Notes under the pieces: generated by a model
What the model saw: the letters and a program-made list of their open reading frames with translations, nothing else
The model's database searches: none
Told to the model about the DNA's origin: nothing
Position numbers and translations under genes: made by a program
In this document: piece by piece, positions 1 through 10,556 of the stretch
How positions within the stretch are numbered: the first letter of the stretch is position 1
Layout: each line of letters starts with the position of its first letter
From: Chlorokybus atmophyticus
Lineage: Eukaryota > Streptophyta > Chlorokybophyceae > Chlorokybales > Chlorokybaceae
Direction of reading: 5' to 3'
Assembly: GCA_009103225.1 (NCBI GenBank)
Contig: RHPI01001010.1
Location: 1 to 64,000, forward strand
DNA length: 64,000 nt

Positions 1-395
1 CCGGACCTAGTGCTCGTCCTTACGACCTTCTACTCCTGTGTGGAGGGTCGATGCTGATCGTATGTAGGAATACTCTCAACAGTCCGCTGGTTCTTATACC
101 AGCTTGTTACACACACGTCTACGTTTGCAAGCACTGCGTAAGCTATACTCAGCCTTTTGACGCGCTCTAAGCTGCGTTGTCTTTCTTAGAACTAGAGCTT
201 TCCAACAAGCTCTTACACGCCTAATATAAGTAAGTATACGCGGAGATACGAAGCAGTTAGTAAGGCTCCAGTCTGGAGTCCGGAGTCTGGTCCGACGATG
301 CCATCTTGCTAAGTCCGGACCTAGTGCTCGTCCTTACGACCTTCTACTCCTGTGTGGAGGGTCGATGCTGATCGTATGTAGGAATAACCTCAACA
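1..395 (-). mobile_element. LTR fragments, tandemly arranged (family B)
   Basis: Read on the minus strand, two LTR 5' ends starting TGTTGAG occur at 395 and 81; about 80 bases of 316-395 recur at 1-81. The rest matches the intact solo LTR at 18840-19296 over scattered blocks (for example AGCTTGTTGGAAAGCTCT and GTAGACGTGTGT). The piece abuts the truncated methyltransferase fragment, so an LTR insertion or rearrangement probably removed the left end of the Plavaka-like element. Confidence 0.65.
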
Positions 396-465
396 CCGAT
401 CGCGTACAAGAGACCAAAGCAGCACACACCGCCCTCGAAATCGCCCATATGAAGGAGCAGGCNGC

Positions 466-935
466 TCGTCCGATGTCTGCTGCTTTCAAGCCAGGTCAAG
501 TTTGTGATTGAGAATGTGCCAGGAGCAGCTTCCTCATTCAGACCCAATCTGTCCCTTTGTGGCACGATGTTTGGCCTATCAGCTTTCCGATACCGTCTGT
601 TTGAAACACAGCCAATGGTAGCTACCCCACCAGCACGCTGCTCGCACGCGGGCAAGGCAGTTGGACTGCTATCGCCGCACCTGTCCGCTAGCGCGAAGAA
701 GACAATCGTGACATCAAACGCGCCACAGCAGATGTACCCGGTCTATGGCCTTCCAAGCACCAGGGGCGGCATTGCTGCGTGGCAAACAGCGCTGGGAGTG
801 CCATGGATGACCTCGGCCGTTTCCATAGCAAATGCAGTTCCTCCCGCAACGGCGGAGTGCATAGGGCGTCTCATGCTTGAAACAATGGATATGCGCTGTG
901 ACTACCCTCCTGTGTCATGGAACTATGAGGCTTGA
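466..935 (+). pseudogene. Phage-type cytosine-5 DNA methyltransferase, C-terminal part (copy 1)
   Basis: The product would methylate cytosine in DNA at carbon 5. The visible part runs from motif VI to motif X: FVIENVPGA (the ENV motif), LCGTMFGL followed by FRYRLFE (motif VIII type), and NAVPPATAECIGR near the end (motif X, as in phage and bacterial enzymes with an 'AIPPAYTE' type sequence). The N-terminal half with the SAM-binding FxGxG and the catalytic PC motif is absent; LTR-like DNA lies upstream instead. It ends convergently with the transposase on the other strand. Copy 2 at 56867 retains some upstream sequence but also lacks the catalytic half. The family assignment is firm; activity is excluded by the truncation. 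Confidence 0.75.
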
Positions 936-1011
936 GTGTGGTGCACTGTATTGATGCTTAATGCCACACGGCGGACTGATTGTTGAATGTTGCATGGCTC
1001 ATGTGCATTCC

Positions 1012-1345
1012 TAACACCGCTATGCAGGTCCACCCGCAGCTGACGTATTGCTGGTGTGTAGAAAGCCTCGGTTCTCAATTCCCGGTCCTCATCCATCTCC
1101 AACAGATCTGATTTGGTGACGAGACAAACATCGCAAGGATGTCGTGTTTGGTTGTCTGACACAGTGCGTGCGAGTGTGGCAGTCTCCTGCAACACGACAA
1201 ACTCAAATGCTATACTGACAAAATACTCCATGCATTGTTTGCCAACAGGCTGCATCCGGTTACAACCATGCATGCCCACTATCTGCAAGTCGATGTTGTA
1301 GTTGGCAAGCGCGGGAAACACNTAGCGGACAAACACGACATCCTT
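1012..1345 (-). repeat. Internal partial duplication of the transposase gene
   Basis: This stretch closely repeats 2706-3035, an internal part of the transposase, but sits beyond its C-terminal end. Both copies encode the same block around the HPCDVCLVTKSDLLEMDEDR segment. The second transposon copy (59123-59440) has only one version, so the extra block arose in copy 1. One N at 1322 lies near the breakpoint. Confidence 0.75.
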
Positions 1346-1349
1346 CCAC

Positions 1350-4265
1350 ACACGCTCGCCGCTACCACCCCACACCACCACGCGAAGAAAAAGGAGTGCC
1401 TGAGCCCACCACGTCACGTTCACACCGTCCTCATCACCTTCCAACTCAAGTGTAGAGAACCAAGGCCGCCCATGGAACATCCCAGTTGCGCGCGCCATGC
1501 TGACTCCTGATGTCATGTACACCGCTGCGCCTCCGTTCACCACGCGAACAGCACGCCACCCGTCGGCCAACTCCAGTTGTTCCCTCCTCAACCAGCTGTC
1601 CAGGGTGGCAGCAGCTTGTCGGCGAATGGAGTCTTTAAGGTGACTCGGCGGCTACGCGCAGATCCGCTCCAGTACGGGCTGGACTCCCTCCTTGTCAGCA
1701 CATCCATCCGTAGCAACTTGTCCGTCTTCTCCATGACATTACAGCACTGCTGCCGCGCCTGCGCCATGACCGAGCGCATCTCGGGATCCACGACCATGCC
1801 ATCCTCTCTCACATATTCCGCACAGCTCCATGCCTTCAGGATACGTGCCTGGTAGTCCCGGTTGTTGCCACCACGCGCCCACCGTTTGATATTTTGGGCG
1901 TGCGTCTGCTCCATGCGGTTGGCGCTGAACCAATCTGGGTGTCCACTGCTGACAATTGCCGGCCCAAAATGAGTGAGCTGATGCATCTTCTCGATCTTCC
2001 AACCTGACTTCTGTGCAGAATATGACGACAGTATCGGATGCAACACTGCAGCTTTGAAGGCAGCCAGCTTGTTGTCGGCTGTGGTCAGGGTCTCTCTTGT
2101 GTGTTCATGCGCCTTCAGCAACTTCTTGTTCCACTGGGCAAGCGATGCGGCAGCAATGGTGAAGAAATCGTTGCCCTCACTGTCGAGCAGCAAACCGTCT
2201 GCGAGGACCGGCAGCAGCTGCAGCACCGCCACTTTCTCCACCACCTGAAAGGAGTGGTCGGACAGGAAGAAATCTACTGTGCTTGTGGGTGCCTTGAAGT
2301 GCGAAACCCGCAGAGCCGCCTTGCATGCATTCAGCCTGTGCACATCTGCTCGTGAGCAAGTGTTGTTGGCTTTTGTGTTCAACACAAAAGCAACACCAAA
2401 GACGTGCCTGGCCTGCAGAATCTGTCTCGTGGATGGACGCATTCGTTCCTTCGCGGCGTCGTACACAGCAGCAAGCAGGTGGTCAATGATGCCTCCCAGC
2501 ACATGCATTGCGTCAGGGGCAAGACGAGAGTAGCAGTCAGCTCCCGGCACCCGCGACTGTCGCCAACCCCACAGTGCATTCTGTTGCCAAACCACATTGC
2601 CTGGTTTCACGGAAAGCCATTCATCCTCACGAATGCCGGTAATTTGACCATTACCTCCTCGACATGCATGGAGTGCTGCTCTTTGAAAGCCTTGGCTGTC
2701 TGGCGTGCATTCCTAACACCGCTATGCAGGTCCGCCCGCAGCTGACGTATTGCTGGTGTGTAGAAGGCCTCGGTTCTCAATTCCCGGTCCTCATCCATCT
2801 CCAACAGATCTGATTTGGTGACGAGACAAACATCGCAAGGATGTCGTGTTTGGTTGCCCGACACAGTGCGTGCGAGTGTGGCAGTCTCCTACAACACGAC
2901 AAACTCAGATGTTCTACTGACAACATCCTCCATGCACTGTTTGCTGGCAGGCTGCATCCGGTTACAACCATTCATGCCCACTACCTGCAAATCGCTGATG
3001 TAGTTGGCAAGCGCGGGAAACACACGACGCTCGATGCCATTCGGGTCGATGAGCTGCAGACCTTCCCAACTCGCCCGCTTCACATCCCCTAACACTACAT
3101 TCAAAGCGTCATGAAAAATCTCACGTTTCCGAATGGAGAACGATTCCTTGCCCTGCGCCCAGGTGGGATGCCCGGCCACTGCGTGAACCACCGGCAGAAG
3201 CGCTATCATAACAACCCCCATGTTGCTAGCATACATGTCCCAACTGTAGTTGGCAAGCGATGCCATCAGAGGGTAGCCAGAGCGCTTGCCCGCGCTGTCC
3301 AGCGTGGTCTTGTCACTGTACAGAATGGCAGGCGCCAAGTAGGACGCTTCCCCCACCTCTCTCCTCAAATCCACCTCCACATCCTTCCACCAATCGCCCG
3401 TGGAAGGATGGCCAAAGCTGTGCTCGTCACCAGTGTACTGGAGATTGAAGCCATTGGCGGCATGTGGATTGCCATACAACCGCGCGAGCCATACCTGCTC
3501 CGACCAAGAGCATTACTTACTATGCTGGCCTCAGAATAGATACTGCATCGATACTGCATTAGGTACTGCATTTCACAGACCTTGGCCGGCATATATGTGA
3601 CGCAGATGTCCTGATCCTCAGGGTCTCCAGGCTTGCGCAGGTCAGCCGTCACGTAGTTCTGATACGGCAGCACACTCGCATGTGCATATGTGACATGGCT
3701 CTGATGGTTGAAGCACATGCACCGCACACCGTGAACACACCTCAGACTGAGAGAAAGCAATCGTGGTCCGGAGGTAGCTGGCCGCATGCACACCGGTCTC
3801 CCACTGGAGCTCTTCCGTCAGGAAGTGTGCATTTCGGATGCACTTGATGATCCGCCCCATGTCGGAGGCCGACAGGCCTTGGCCGTTGTTGCACTGCACG
3901 AATGCCACTGCAAGAGCATGCTCCGAGCCATACCACCTGGATTCCGACGCGTGCGAAGGGACGCCTCCACTTCCATGTTGGCGTGCCACAGGTTTCTCAG
4001 GCACACGCACACATCGAAAGCCCTCGTTCACTTCCTCCTCCTCCTGTTGCTGCTGTGCGTGTGTCTCCTGGAGGAATCCTTCAGCATCAAGCATGTGAGC
4101 ATCCTGGATCGAACTCCCCGGTTCAACATGACCCGCATCGTACTGTAATGGACGCTGGCCGACATACAGCTTGATCTGCTTGCACACCCTGCTGCTAATA
4201 ATGTGCATGTAGACCGAGCTGCGTGTGGCGAAGCGCATGTGGCAATACGGACAAAGGACTCCCAT
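1350..4265 (-). pseudogene. KDZ-superfamily (Plavaka-like) transposase, copy 1
   Basis: Putative DDE-type transposase. The start codon leads into a C2H2 zinc finger (CPYCHMRF then H and C), the usual N-terminus of Plavaka proteins. Then come GDWW and ILYSDKTTL, an SGYPLMASLANYS block where Plavaka has 'YPVYLTIGNI', a treble-clef-like CNRMQP/HPCDVC region, APDAMHVLGGIIDHLL, and the C-terminal KMHQLTHFGPAI and EQTHAQN signature. An intron probably precedes the VWLARLYGN block near 3505, where CAG and a frame change occur. Copy 1 has a TGA and a 2-base insertion near 2605 relative to copy 2, and its C-terminus beyond ALLFLR is replaced by a duplicated block, so it is a pseudogene. In fungi, KDZ elements are known to carry TET/JBP dioxygenase genes; here a methyltransferase is the neighbour. 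Confidence 0.75.
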
Positions 4266-4332
4266 ATCTCACTACTAACGTCGACACAGGTGTCGCCAAT
4301 GTAACCTGCATCATATCCAGCAACACGCACAC

Positions 4333-4364
<32 letters not shown>

Positions 4365-4380
4365 GCCACCGCTACCGCTA
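4333..4380. repeat. GCC trinucleotide repeat
   Basis: A run of CGC/CGC units grading into CACCGC and TACCGC. A shorter version lies at about 60750-60780 in copy 2. It lies just upstream of the minus-strand transposase start. Confidence 0.85.
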
Positions 4381-4429
4381 CCCTTGCATGCCAGAGGCGG
4401 GAAACTTGGCCGCCAGTCACTGGCTCCGT

Positions 4430-4620
4430 CGTACCATTATAATGGTACGATCGAGCCATTGAACGTCCAGGGTGAGTCTGGATATATATATATATACATA
4501 TATATTCTGATTGAACCGTTTCAATGGTACGAAGATGCCTTTGCCCCAAGGTATAGGCATTATACAAAGGTACCATTGAAATGGTACCTTTGTACAATGG
4601 CAATGGCAGTTCGTACCATT
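4430..4620. promoter_or_regulatory. Cluster of GTACCATT palindromes upstream of transposase
   Basis: Two near-perfect palindromes built from GTACCATT occur here: GTACCATTATAATGGTAC at 4431-4448, and a 15-base-arm, 2-base-loop palindrome at 4563-4594 centred on TACCATTGAAATGGTA. Single copies lie between. The same arrangement is kept in copy 2 (60838-61005). The position between the divergent transposase and small gene suggests transposase-binding or promoter sites; that function is inferred. Confidence 0.5.
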
Positions 4621-4762
4621 GACAACTCTGGCAATGTCAGTCCCCCTGCGCATGAAAACACCATTGATAGCTCCGCCAAGCTATGCCCTTACAGGGGCGT
4701 GATGCCGAGGGTATGTGGCGTTTGGAAGATCGTTGGCGGCGCTGCCAGGGGCGTAGTGGGCA

Positions 4763-5056
4763 TTGTGGTCGAGGTCCGGGATGAATTCCATGTTCGCACA
4801 GGGCGGGCAGGGTGCCGGAGGGGTGTCCTCGGTGTCAAACCCCACCAAGACTACCAAGGGCACATCCAATGACAACAGTGACTCGGGCGATATCTTACAG
4901 GGCTCCCCCTCCGAGTGGGCAAAGGCACACCACAATACTGCCTCTAAGAAAATCCGACCCACCAGCAGCTGCGACCACGGCGACATGATTGAAGGGACCA
5001 AACAAGACTGGCATAACCAAGGTGGGTTACGATGCACTGTCAATGCCACATGCTAG
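4763..5056 (+). other. Possible coding segment of the transposon, unassigned
   Basis: A plus-strand reading frame with a Gly/Ser-rich segment starting GGQGAGGVS and containing SNPTKTTKGTSNDNSDSGD is broadly kept in copy 2 (61140-61322), where a small deletion ends it early. The minus strand is also open here. No family is recognised. It may be an upstream exon of the small gene at 5316 or simply non-coding transposon DNA. Confidence 0.25.
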
Positions 5057-5315
5057 GGTTCTTTTATCTTGCACATGCACAGCCTCAAGTATCTTGCACT
5101 TGACATACATTGTCAATACGACATGCACACCCTCATGCACAACCTCCAGTGTCATGCACATGAACAGCATGACCAATCTCGCAAATGCACAGCCTATTTC
5201 TACTTGCGGGAGCTCACAAGTCGCAAAAGAGAAGCTGCGGAGTCAAACGAACGGGTAATCTATGACCTAGTTTAATGTTTCCAGCGGTAATTAAGCAGTA
5301 TGCTTGCAGATTGCC

Positions 5316-5636
5316 ATGTTGGTCAGAGTGAACCAAGAGCAGCGCGGCAGGCTGACTGTCTGCCTGGCGGAGTGCAACAAAGCGGAAGACGAGGTAAGCG
5401 TGTGTATGCTGATGGGCTAGTCCTCTGGCAGCACGCCACTCTTACAGCATTACCAAATGCAGGTGGTCACTCTCAAAGCGACCATCAAGCGCATGCGCGT
5501 GCACGGCGAGGCGCTGACATTTAAGCTGAAGGACGAAGTAGCCGCTGTACTGTCAGCGAGCGAGGCAGCGGATGAAGATGACTCCGGCGTTGAAGCAGAA
5601 GACTCGTTGGAGGAGGAACAGGAGGAGGGGGTTTGA
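5316..5636 (+). CDS. Small acidic two-exon protein of the Plavaka-like element
   Basis: Exon 1 (5316-5393) reads MLVRVNQEQRGRLTVCLAE and ends with a consensus donor GAG|GTAAGC. Exon 2 (5463-5636) follows an acceptor AAATGCAG and ends in TGA; the exons join in phase to give about 83 residues. The C-terminus is strongly acidic (EDDSGVEAEDSLEEEQEEG), and the middle has KATIKRMRVHGEALTFKLKDE, which could form a helix. Copy 2 has the same exon and intron layout but a 2-base deletion in exon 1. It lies divergent from the transposase across the palindrome cluster, so it may be an accessory protein of the element. No known domain is recognised. Confidence 0.55.
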
Positions 5637-5989
5637 GGAGGAGTTCTGAGGCAGGCACCACGGGTTGACAAGCTGCGCATGAGTCCGACAGCTAGACTCA
5701 ATGTTATAGGGTAGTTTCATGCGCAAGTCGGCTGCTCAGTTGTAAGTGGACATACTCTCACCACTGCCCGTACATTGTATATATTGTGGGCTTTTAGGTG
5801 CAAGACCAAACAATCAGTCCAAGGTTTATACAAGCTGCATGGCATGTTAGTGTTGGCTTACGGCAAGAATTGCCAACTTTTGTCAAACGGCAAGGGTCAC
5901 ATATTAACAGCAGTGTAACGGCAAAGAAACTGCCGGCTATTGCTGTCTGCTGTCCGTGACTACCGGCTAACGGCCGTCTGTGCACATCG

Positions 5990-6190
5990 ACCAAAGGGTA
6001 ACTGGTTGACAACTCTCGGCCGGTTAGGGCCACTGACAACCACTTTCGGCCCGCGGCCGTCTGCGTCAGTCCACCTAAGCCAACGGCAAACCCAACAGTC
6101 CAAAAGTAATATTTCAGGCAGCGACAGGCAGGCTCAGGCACCAGTCAGTCCCTCAGTCCTTAGTCAGTCACCATGTAAAATTTGCGACGA
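5990..6190. repeat. LTR-like terminal repeat, copy a
   Basis: Shares the block GGCAAACCCAACAGTC, the run CAGTCCCTCAGTCC and TGTAAAATTTGCGAC with about 7110-7285 and 62330-62545. On the minus strand the 7283 copy starts TGTCGTAAATTTTACA, like an LTR 5' end. Copies here and at 7285 flank a minus-strand gypsy integrase fragment, which fits a mostly deleted LTR retrotransposon. Confidence 0.55.
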
Positions 6191-6397
6191 TAGTTCAAGA
6201 AGAAGGGACGCTCTTTCATTGATTCGCAATAGGCCAAGTTCATGCCGAACTCCACTACATCTAGTAGCTCATCCCAATTGTTTTAGCTTGCCGACACGTA
6301 GTGTCACAAGGCTTGTTCCAAGTTTCTAATCATCCTCTCCGTGTGTCCGTCACTGTGAAGATGGTATGCGGACATGAATTACTTAATCCCTATTGTC

Positions 6398-7063
6398 TCA
6401 CACACACTCTTTGACAATGCTCCCGTGCATCTCGGATCTTATCCAAGACCAACTCCTTCGGGAGTCCATGAAGCTTAAACTATTTGCTATGAACAACCTA
6501 GTAATCTCAACCGCATTGATCTCCGTCTTATATGCGCCGAAGTGAGCCATCTTGCTTAACCTATCTACAAAGAGAACAATGGCCGTGTTGCCATGCTTTG
6601 TCTTTTGTAGCTCCGTTATCAAGTCCATGCTCACACTCTCGCACGTGTCATCGGGCACGGGTAAAGGTACAAGCAAGCCACCCTTGCGTGCATTGATGGA
6701 CTTGTTGCGCTGACACAAATCACATGTTTTTACATATGCCTCGATGTCACTTGTCATTGAAGGCCACCAATAACTTCTTTGCCCAAGCTTGATGGTCTTC
6801 TTAATGCCAAAGTGCCCTCGGTAGGGAGGGTCATGCATCTCGCTCATGCACGCCACTCGAAGGCCCGATTCATCCGGCACCACTATCGCCTCACCCTCGT
6901 ACCAAAAGTTGCCTTCTTGCACTAGTTCGGACTTGTGTAAGTCCTTGAACCATTGGTTCATGAGGTAAGCACTTGCTATCCTAGCTTCCAACAGTCGGCC
7001 GGAACCACAAGTCATTATAAGGCGACTTGCTTGCCACAACAGGCAGGCCGCCGTGACGGCCAA
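6398..7063 (-). pseudogene. Ty3/gypsy integrase fragment
   Basis: Part of a retrotransposon integrase that would join element cDNA to host DNA. The HHCC zinc-binding region is visible as HDPPYRGHFGIKKT, YWWPSM and CDLCQRNKS. The core starts at SMDLITELQKT with its first catalytic Asp, then FVDRLSKMAHF. The frame ends soon after, before the rest of the D,D,E triad. No reverse transcriptase or gag remains between the flanking LTR-like repeats. It differs from the integrase at 18.3-19.9 kb and belongs to another gypsy family. Confidence 0.8.
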
Positions 7064-7109
7064 GCTACGCTTAACGGTCGGCCGTCACTGCAAAGTCACG
7101 CGCTTGCCA

Positions 7110-7285
7110 TTTCAGGTAGGCCGCCGTTACTTGTGTACTATCAACCGTAGATTGGCCATCAACAACAGTCCACAATAGCCGACGGCAGACCCAACAGTCA
7201 AAAAGCGACATGTCAGGCACGATCAGGCACTCGTCAGTCCCTCAGTCCCTGGTCAGTCATGTTGTGTAAAATTTACGACATTGCT
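7110..7285. repeat. LTR-like terminal repeat, copy b
   Basis: Direct-orientation relative of 5990-6190. It shares the GACCCAACAGTC, CGTCAGTCCCTCAGTCC and TGTAAAATTTACGACA blocks. Confidence 0.55.
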
Positions 7286-7902
7286 ATATAGACAATCACT
7301 TGAATGATGCCATGTGACACTGCCAACACATGAGTGTTATTGATGTAGCAGTCATGATATAAGCTGGACAGTAAGCTGTCAGTCACATGACATCAACACT
7401 TGGCTAGCGTGTGCAAATAAGTGTTGCGCGACAGTCAGTGACCATTCCATTCATTGCCGTGTATAACATTGTCTTTGAGTTGTCCTGATTGTCAATGATG
7501 CCTTGTACAATGTTGACAACTGTTATTTGACAGTATATAACTATCAGTGACTGCCTTTCGTAGTAACATGCGCAGGTTATGCCATTATGACATCTATATG
7601 GCATGACCATTACTGTAACTGATGCCACGTGCAATTGTGGTTACTATCATGCCAGTGTCAATCACAATTAATGACTATGACTGATTGTGGCATGCACAGG
7701 CGGTAACCACATTGTTGCACGTTCACAGACCACATTTTTGCACGTTCACCAACCCAACAACCAAGCTCACAGTTGACAAGCAACACGTTCCCACCCTCAG
7801 TGGCAGCATAAGGCCTACTAGTAGCTACAACACCTAGTAAAACACGATGTACAACTTGTTGAACTTGACGGAGGGGGAGGACATGGCACCATGCACGCGT
7901 GC
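7286..7902. other. No recognisable feature
   Basis: AT-richer sequence with scattered imperfect TGACAGT/ACTGTCA repeats and no convincing coding frame. Confidence 0.5.
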
Positions 7903-9740
7903 TCAGAGCTGGTCGAGGCAGGTGACGACGGGGGCCTCCCACTCGGGCTTCTTCTTCAGCTCCATCCTTGAAGGCCCACGTAGGAAGGTGGCCTCGTTGG
8001 CTGCAGCTTCCATCAGCAAGCGCTCTCGTGCGATGATGGCGTTTTGCAGGTCGTTGTCCTCTGCTGAAAGTCACCTCTCGCCTGCCATCCACTTCTCCCT
8101 TTGCTCCCGGGGGGGAGGGGGGGTGGTTGGTTGAGTGCTTGCGCGTGTGTGCTGCTACTGTGCGTGCTGCTGCCGTGCATGCGCGCTGTGCGTGTGTGTG
8201 TGTGTGCACACTCTTACCGCAGTCTCAAGGTAGCCCAAGTTGCAAGTGATGGCGTAGATGTGCCACTCGGGGATGCGCTCAGTCGCACAACCAGTGCCGT
8301 TGAAGACTGCGCGGCACACCTTCCTCCATTCTTCTCGACCCCAAGGGTCATCACCGTCGACGCGGTATCTGTCACCTGCAACATCAACACATTGTTACTA
8401 AAATGGCACTAGTGGCGACGTACACAAGGCATTGCAGCTTGCAACATACCTATAAGTTGCTCACAGCAACTTACTTACCAGTCAGCCATTGGTCGGAGGT
8501 GTGAGGAGTGGAGTAAATGACACCGATGCACTTTTTGAGGGTGGAGGATATCACGCCCTTCTTGATGCCATGGATGCAGCGGCACGCGATTTCAACAATG
8601 CGCGGCCCCGCGAACTTTGCCATTGAAGACACGCACATGAGAGAGGGAGGGAGGGAGAGAGAGGGGAGGGGGGGGGGGGGNATGCGGAAGGCTCCGCGTG
8701 CAGGATTGACAAAAGACCATTCGTGTACAAGCATGTGCTCCAGCGTGCGGACGTGGGCGCCTTGTTGTAGTGCATGAGGCGGCTCAGCAACTTGTCGGCA
8801 CAATTCTGTGTGAACAAAGCACAAGTGGACAAGCAACGGTGCAGCATCAGATTTATTAAGTGCGCCGTTGTACAGCAACTGCTGCACATCGCTGCAGCTA
8901 CTGCTGCTGTTGTTGATTGCATCAGCAGCATCAACTGCAGCAACCAAACAACACTGCAGCTGAATGCTGCAAGAGCAAGTGTGCATACTGATGCACTTCA
9001 CATACTTAGCAATGAGACGAGCTTACGTTGATGTGTGGGTCGTTCTTTGCGAAGCTTCTCCATGAGCTCTGCTCAACATCTGCTCATCCTCAGGGTCGAC
9101 ATGCGAAGCGGGTGCCTGAAGGTTGTTGACAGGAGGTGGGGGTGGTGGAGAACCGTATTGTGCGCCAGCAGGGTTGGGTATAGCAAACTGCGCGGGCGGG
9201 GGGGGGGGCAAGGAGTATGAGGGCAAGGTGGCTGGAGTAGTCCGCACGGCGTTGATGATCTCGAAAATCATGGCGCCAAGCATCTGCCGAATCATCTTCG
9301 CCATGTCACTCAAAGCTGCAAAGTTCTACAAGCATACATGCAATAAGATGGCATGACGTGTAGATAACACAAGGGGTTCATGTGTGCGTGCGAGCATGCA
9401 TGACATGTCACACTTACACTTACATTGCCATTGGCAGCTTGCTCTGACTGCCTGGGATATGAGGAGCTGACGGAGTTGTTGTTGTTGTTGCGTCCAAGGT
9501 TGGGGTGATTGCAAGGGGGCGGGTGGGGCGGTCAATGATGGCTTTGGCACGCTTTGCGGCTTGCGCGATGAACGTTCGCTTAGACCAACGACCTGCTTGC
9601 CCCTCCTGCGCTTGGTTGCCTCCGCCTCTTGCGCCTCCTGCTCTGTATGCCAAATTAATGGCATTGTCATGCAGAGCGTTAAAATCCTCGTCCTTAATCT
9701 CACCCAGCGCATCAATTGCATCAAACAAGTGTGTCAAAAT
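7903..9740 (-). CDS. Hypothetical multi-exon protein, 5' end cut by LTR
   Basis: Well supported exons, in gene order, are: one ending at 8479 (FAGPRIVEIACRCIHGIKKG and on to SDQWLTG, donor G|GTAAGT); one at 8375-8218 (GDRYRVDGDDPWGREEWRKV and on to YLETA, flanked by CAG and GTAAGA); and the last at 8058-7903 (DNDLQNAIIARERLLMEAAA to a TGA). These join in phase. Likely earlier exons include a Pro-rich one at about 9310-9040 and the first visible one at 9740-9430 (IDALGEIKDEDFNALHDNAI). The frame enters LTR sequence at 9741, so the true N-terminus is lost, and the apparent start codon there comes from the LTR end. A run of G and one N at 8681 obscures one junction. No domain is recognised. It could be a host gene or part of another element. 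Confidence 0.45.
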
Positions 9741-10332
9741 TGTCATGCCTATCGCCCGGGCATGCCAGTCGTCATCGGGCATGCCTACAGCGAGACCCTC
9801 GCCCGGCTTACCAGCATGGCGACCCACGCGCGTCACTGACCAGTAGCTAGGTTATGTCTCTAGAGTAGCTCATGACCATAGCCTACATGGGCACCGCGCA
9901 TAGCTGTTCAGTTGTGAGTTTAGTTATAAGTTGGGTTCTATATCGAGTGGGGATTTGCTGTGGAAATAGCCTCGATATGACCGTTAGCTTATGTTCTGGA
10001 CAGTCATGAGTTGATCTGTATAAGTAGGCACAGTGTTCACCGGATCAGCTGGTGACACTGTAAGTGAGAAAGCTAAGAGCTTGTGAAGCGACTTGAACTA
10101 CGAAACACGCCGTCCCGGTTCCCCAGAATCCCCTCACCGTGTGAGAGCCTGTGCATGTTCTTGTGCACTGTGCTTGTCCTTGTTGTGAGCTTGGTGTACT
10201 TGGTCGCGGGGTGCTTGTTGGCATCAGTCAGGGCATAGCATCCACGTGTTGCTTGCTCATTCACCTCACTTAACAGTGTAATTTCTCTTCCACTCATGCA
10301 AAGAACTGTGTAAACAGCGCTACTTATAAGAG
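9741..10332 (+). repeat. Left LTR of gypsy element (family C)
   Basis: Starts TGTCATGCC and matches 20488-21071 with few differences, including a 6-base insertion TTCCAC or similar near 10290. The 3' boundary is set where TGGCTTGTTGACTT begins; it does not end in the usual CA, so it may be off by several bases. Confidence 0.8.
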
Positions 10333-10346
10333 TGGCTTGTTGACTT
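10333..10346 (+). other. Primer-binding-site-like motif
   Basis: TGGCTTGTTGACTT directly follows the left LTR. It starts with TGG, the complement of a tRNA CCA end. The identical 14 bases follow the right LTR (21072) and also occur at 20248. The matching tRNA was not identified. Confidence 0.45.
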
Positions 10347-10556
10347 ACAGTGTCACCCTCTTTGCTCAAGTGAGTGTAGCTGCAGGCTGCACATCAGCAT
10401 CGCAATCTGTAGTTGTACACATCGTAGTGCATTGTTGTCACCGTCATCGCATAGCGCGCACAAGCGCTAGTGTGTTGGGTGATAGCAGCACTGGAGATCC
10501 CATTGTAGAGCACAAACACTCTACCCTTCATCCACTTTCACCATCGCATAAGCTGT

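Larger units (their letters stand above)
466..6190. mobile_element. Plavaka-like (KDZ) DNA transposon region, copy 1
   Basis: This block is repeated in the same orientation at 56867-62545, with base changes and small indels throughout. It carries a plus-strand cytosine methyltransferase fragment, a minus-strand transposase facing it, a palindrome-rich spacer, and a small plus-strand two-exon gene. The left end is truncated at LTR sequence. The right end is an LTR-like repeat also seen at about 7110-7285. No terminal inverted repeats or target duplication could be assigned, so the true transposon ends are unknown and the pair may be a segmental duplication. Confidence 0.7.

Noticed and set aside
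4223-4872. Overlapping frames across the GCC repeat and palindromes
   Set aside because: They translate simple repeats and palindromes and are not kept in copy 2.
10073-10369. Minus-strand open frame within both LTRs, protein-like in composition
   Set aside because: It is kept only because the LTRs are near-identical copies; it has no motif and the LTR explains the conservation.
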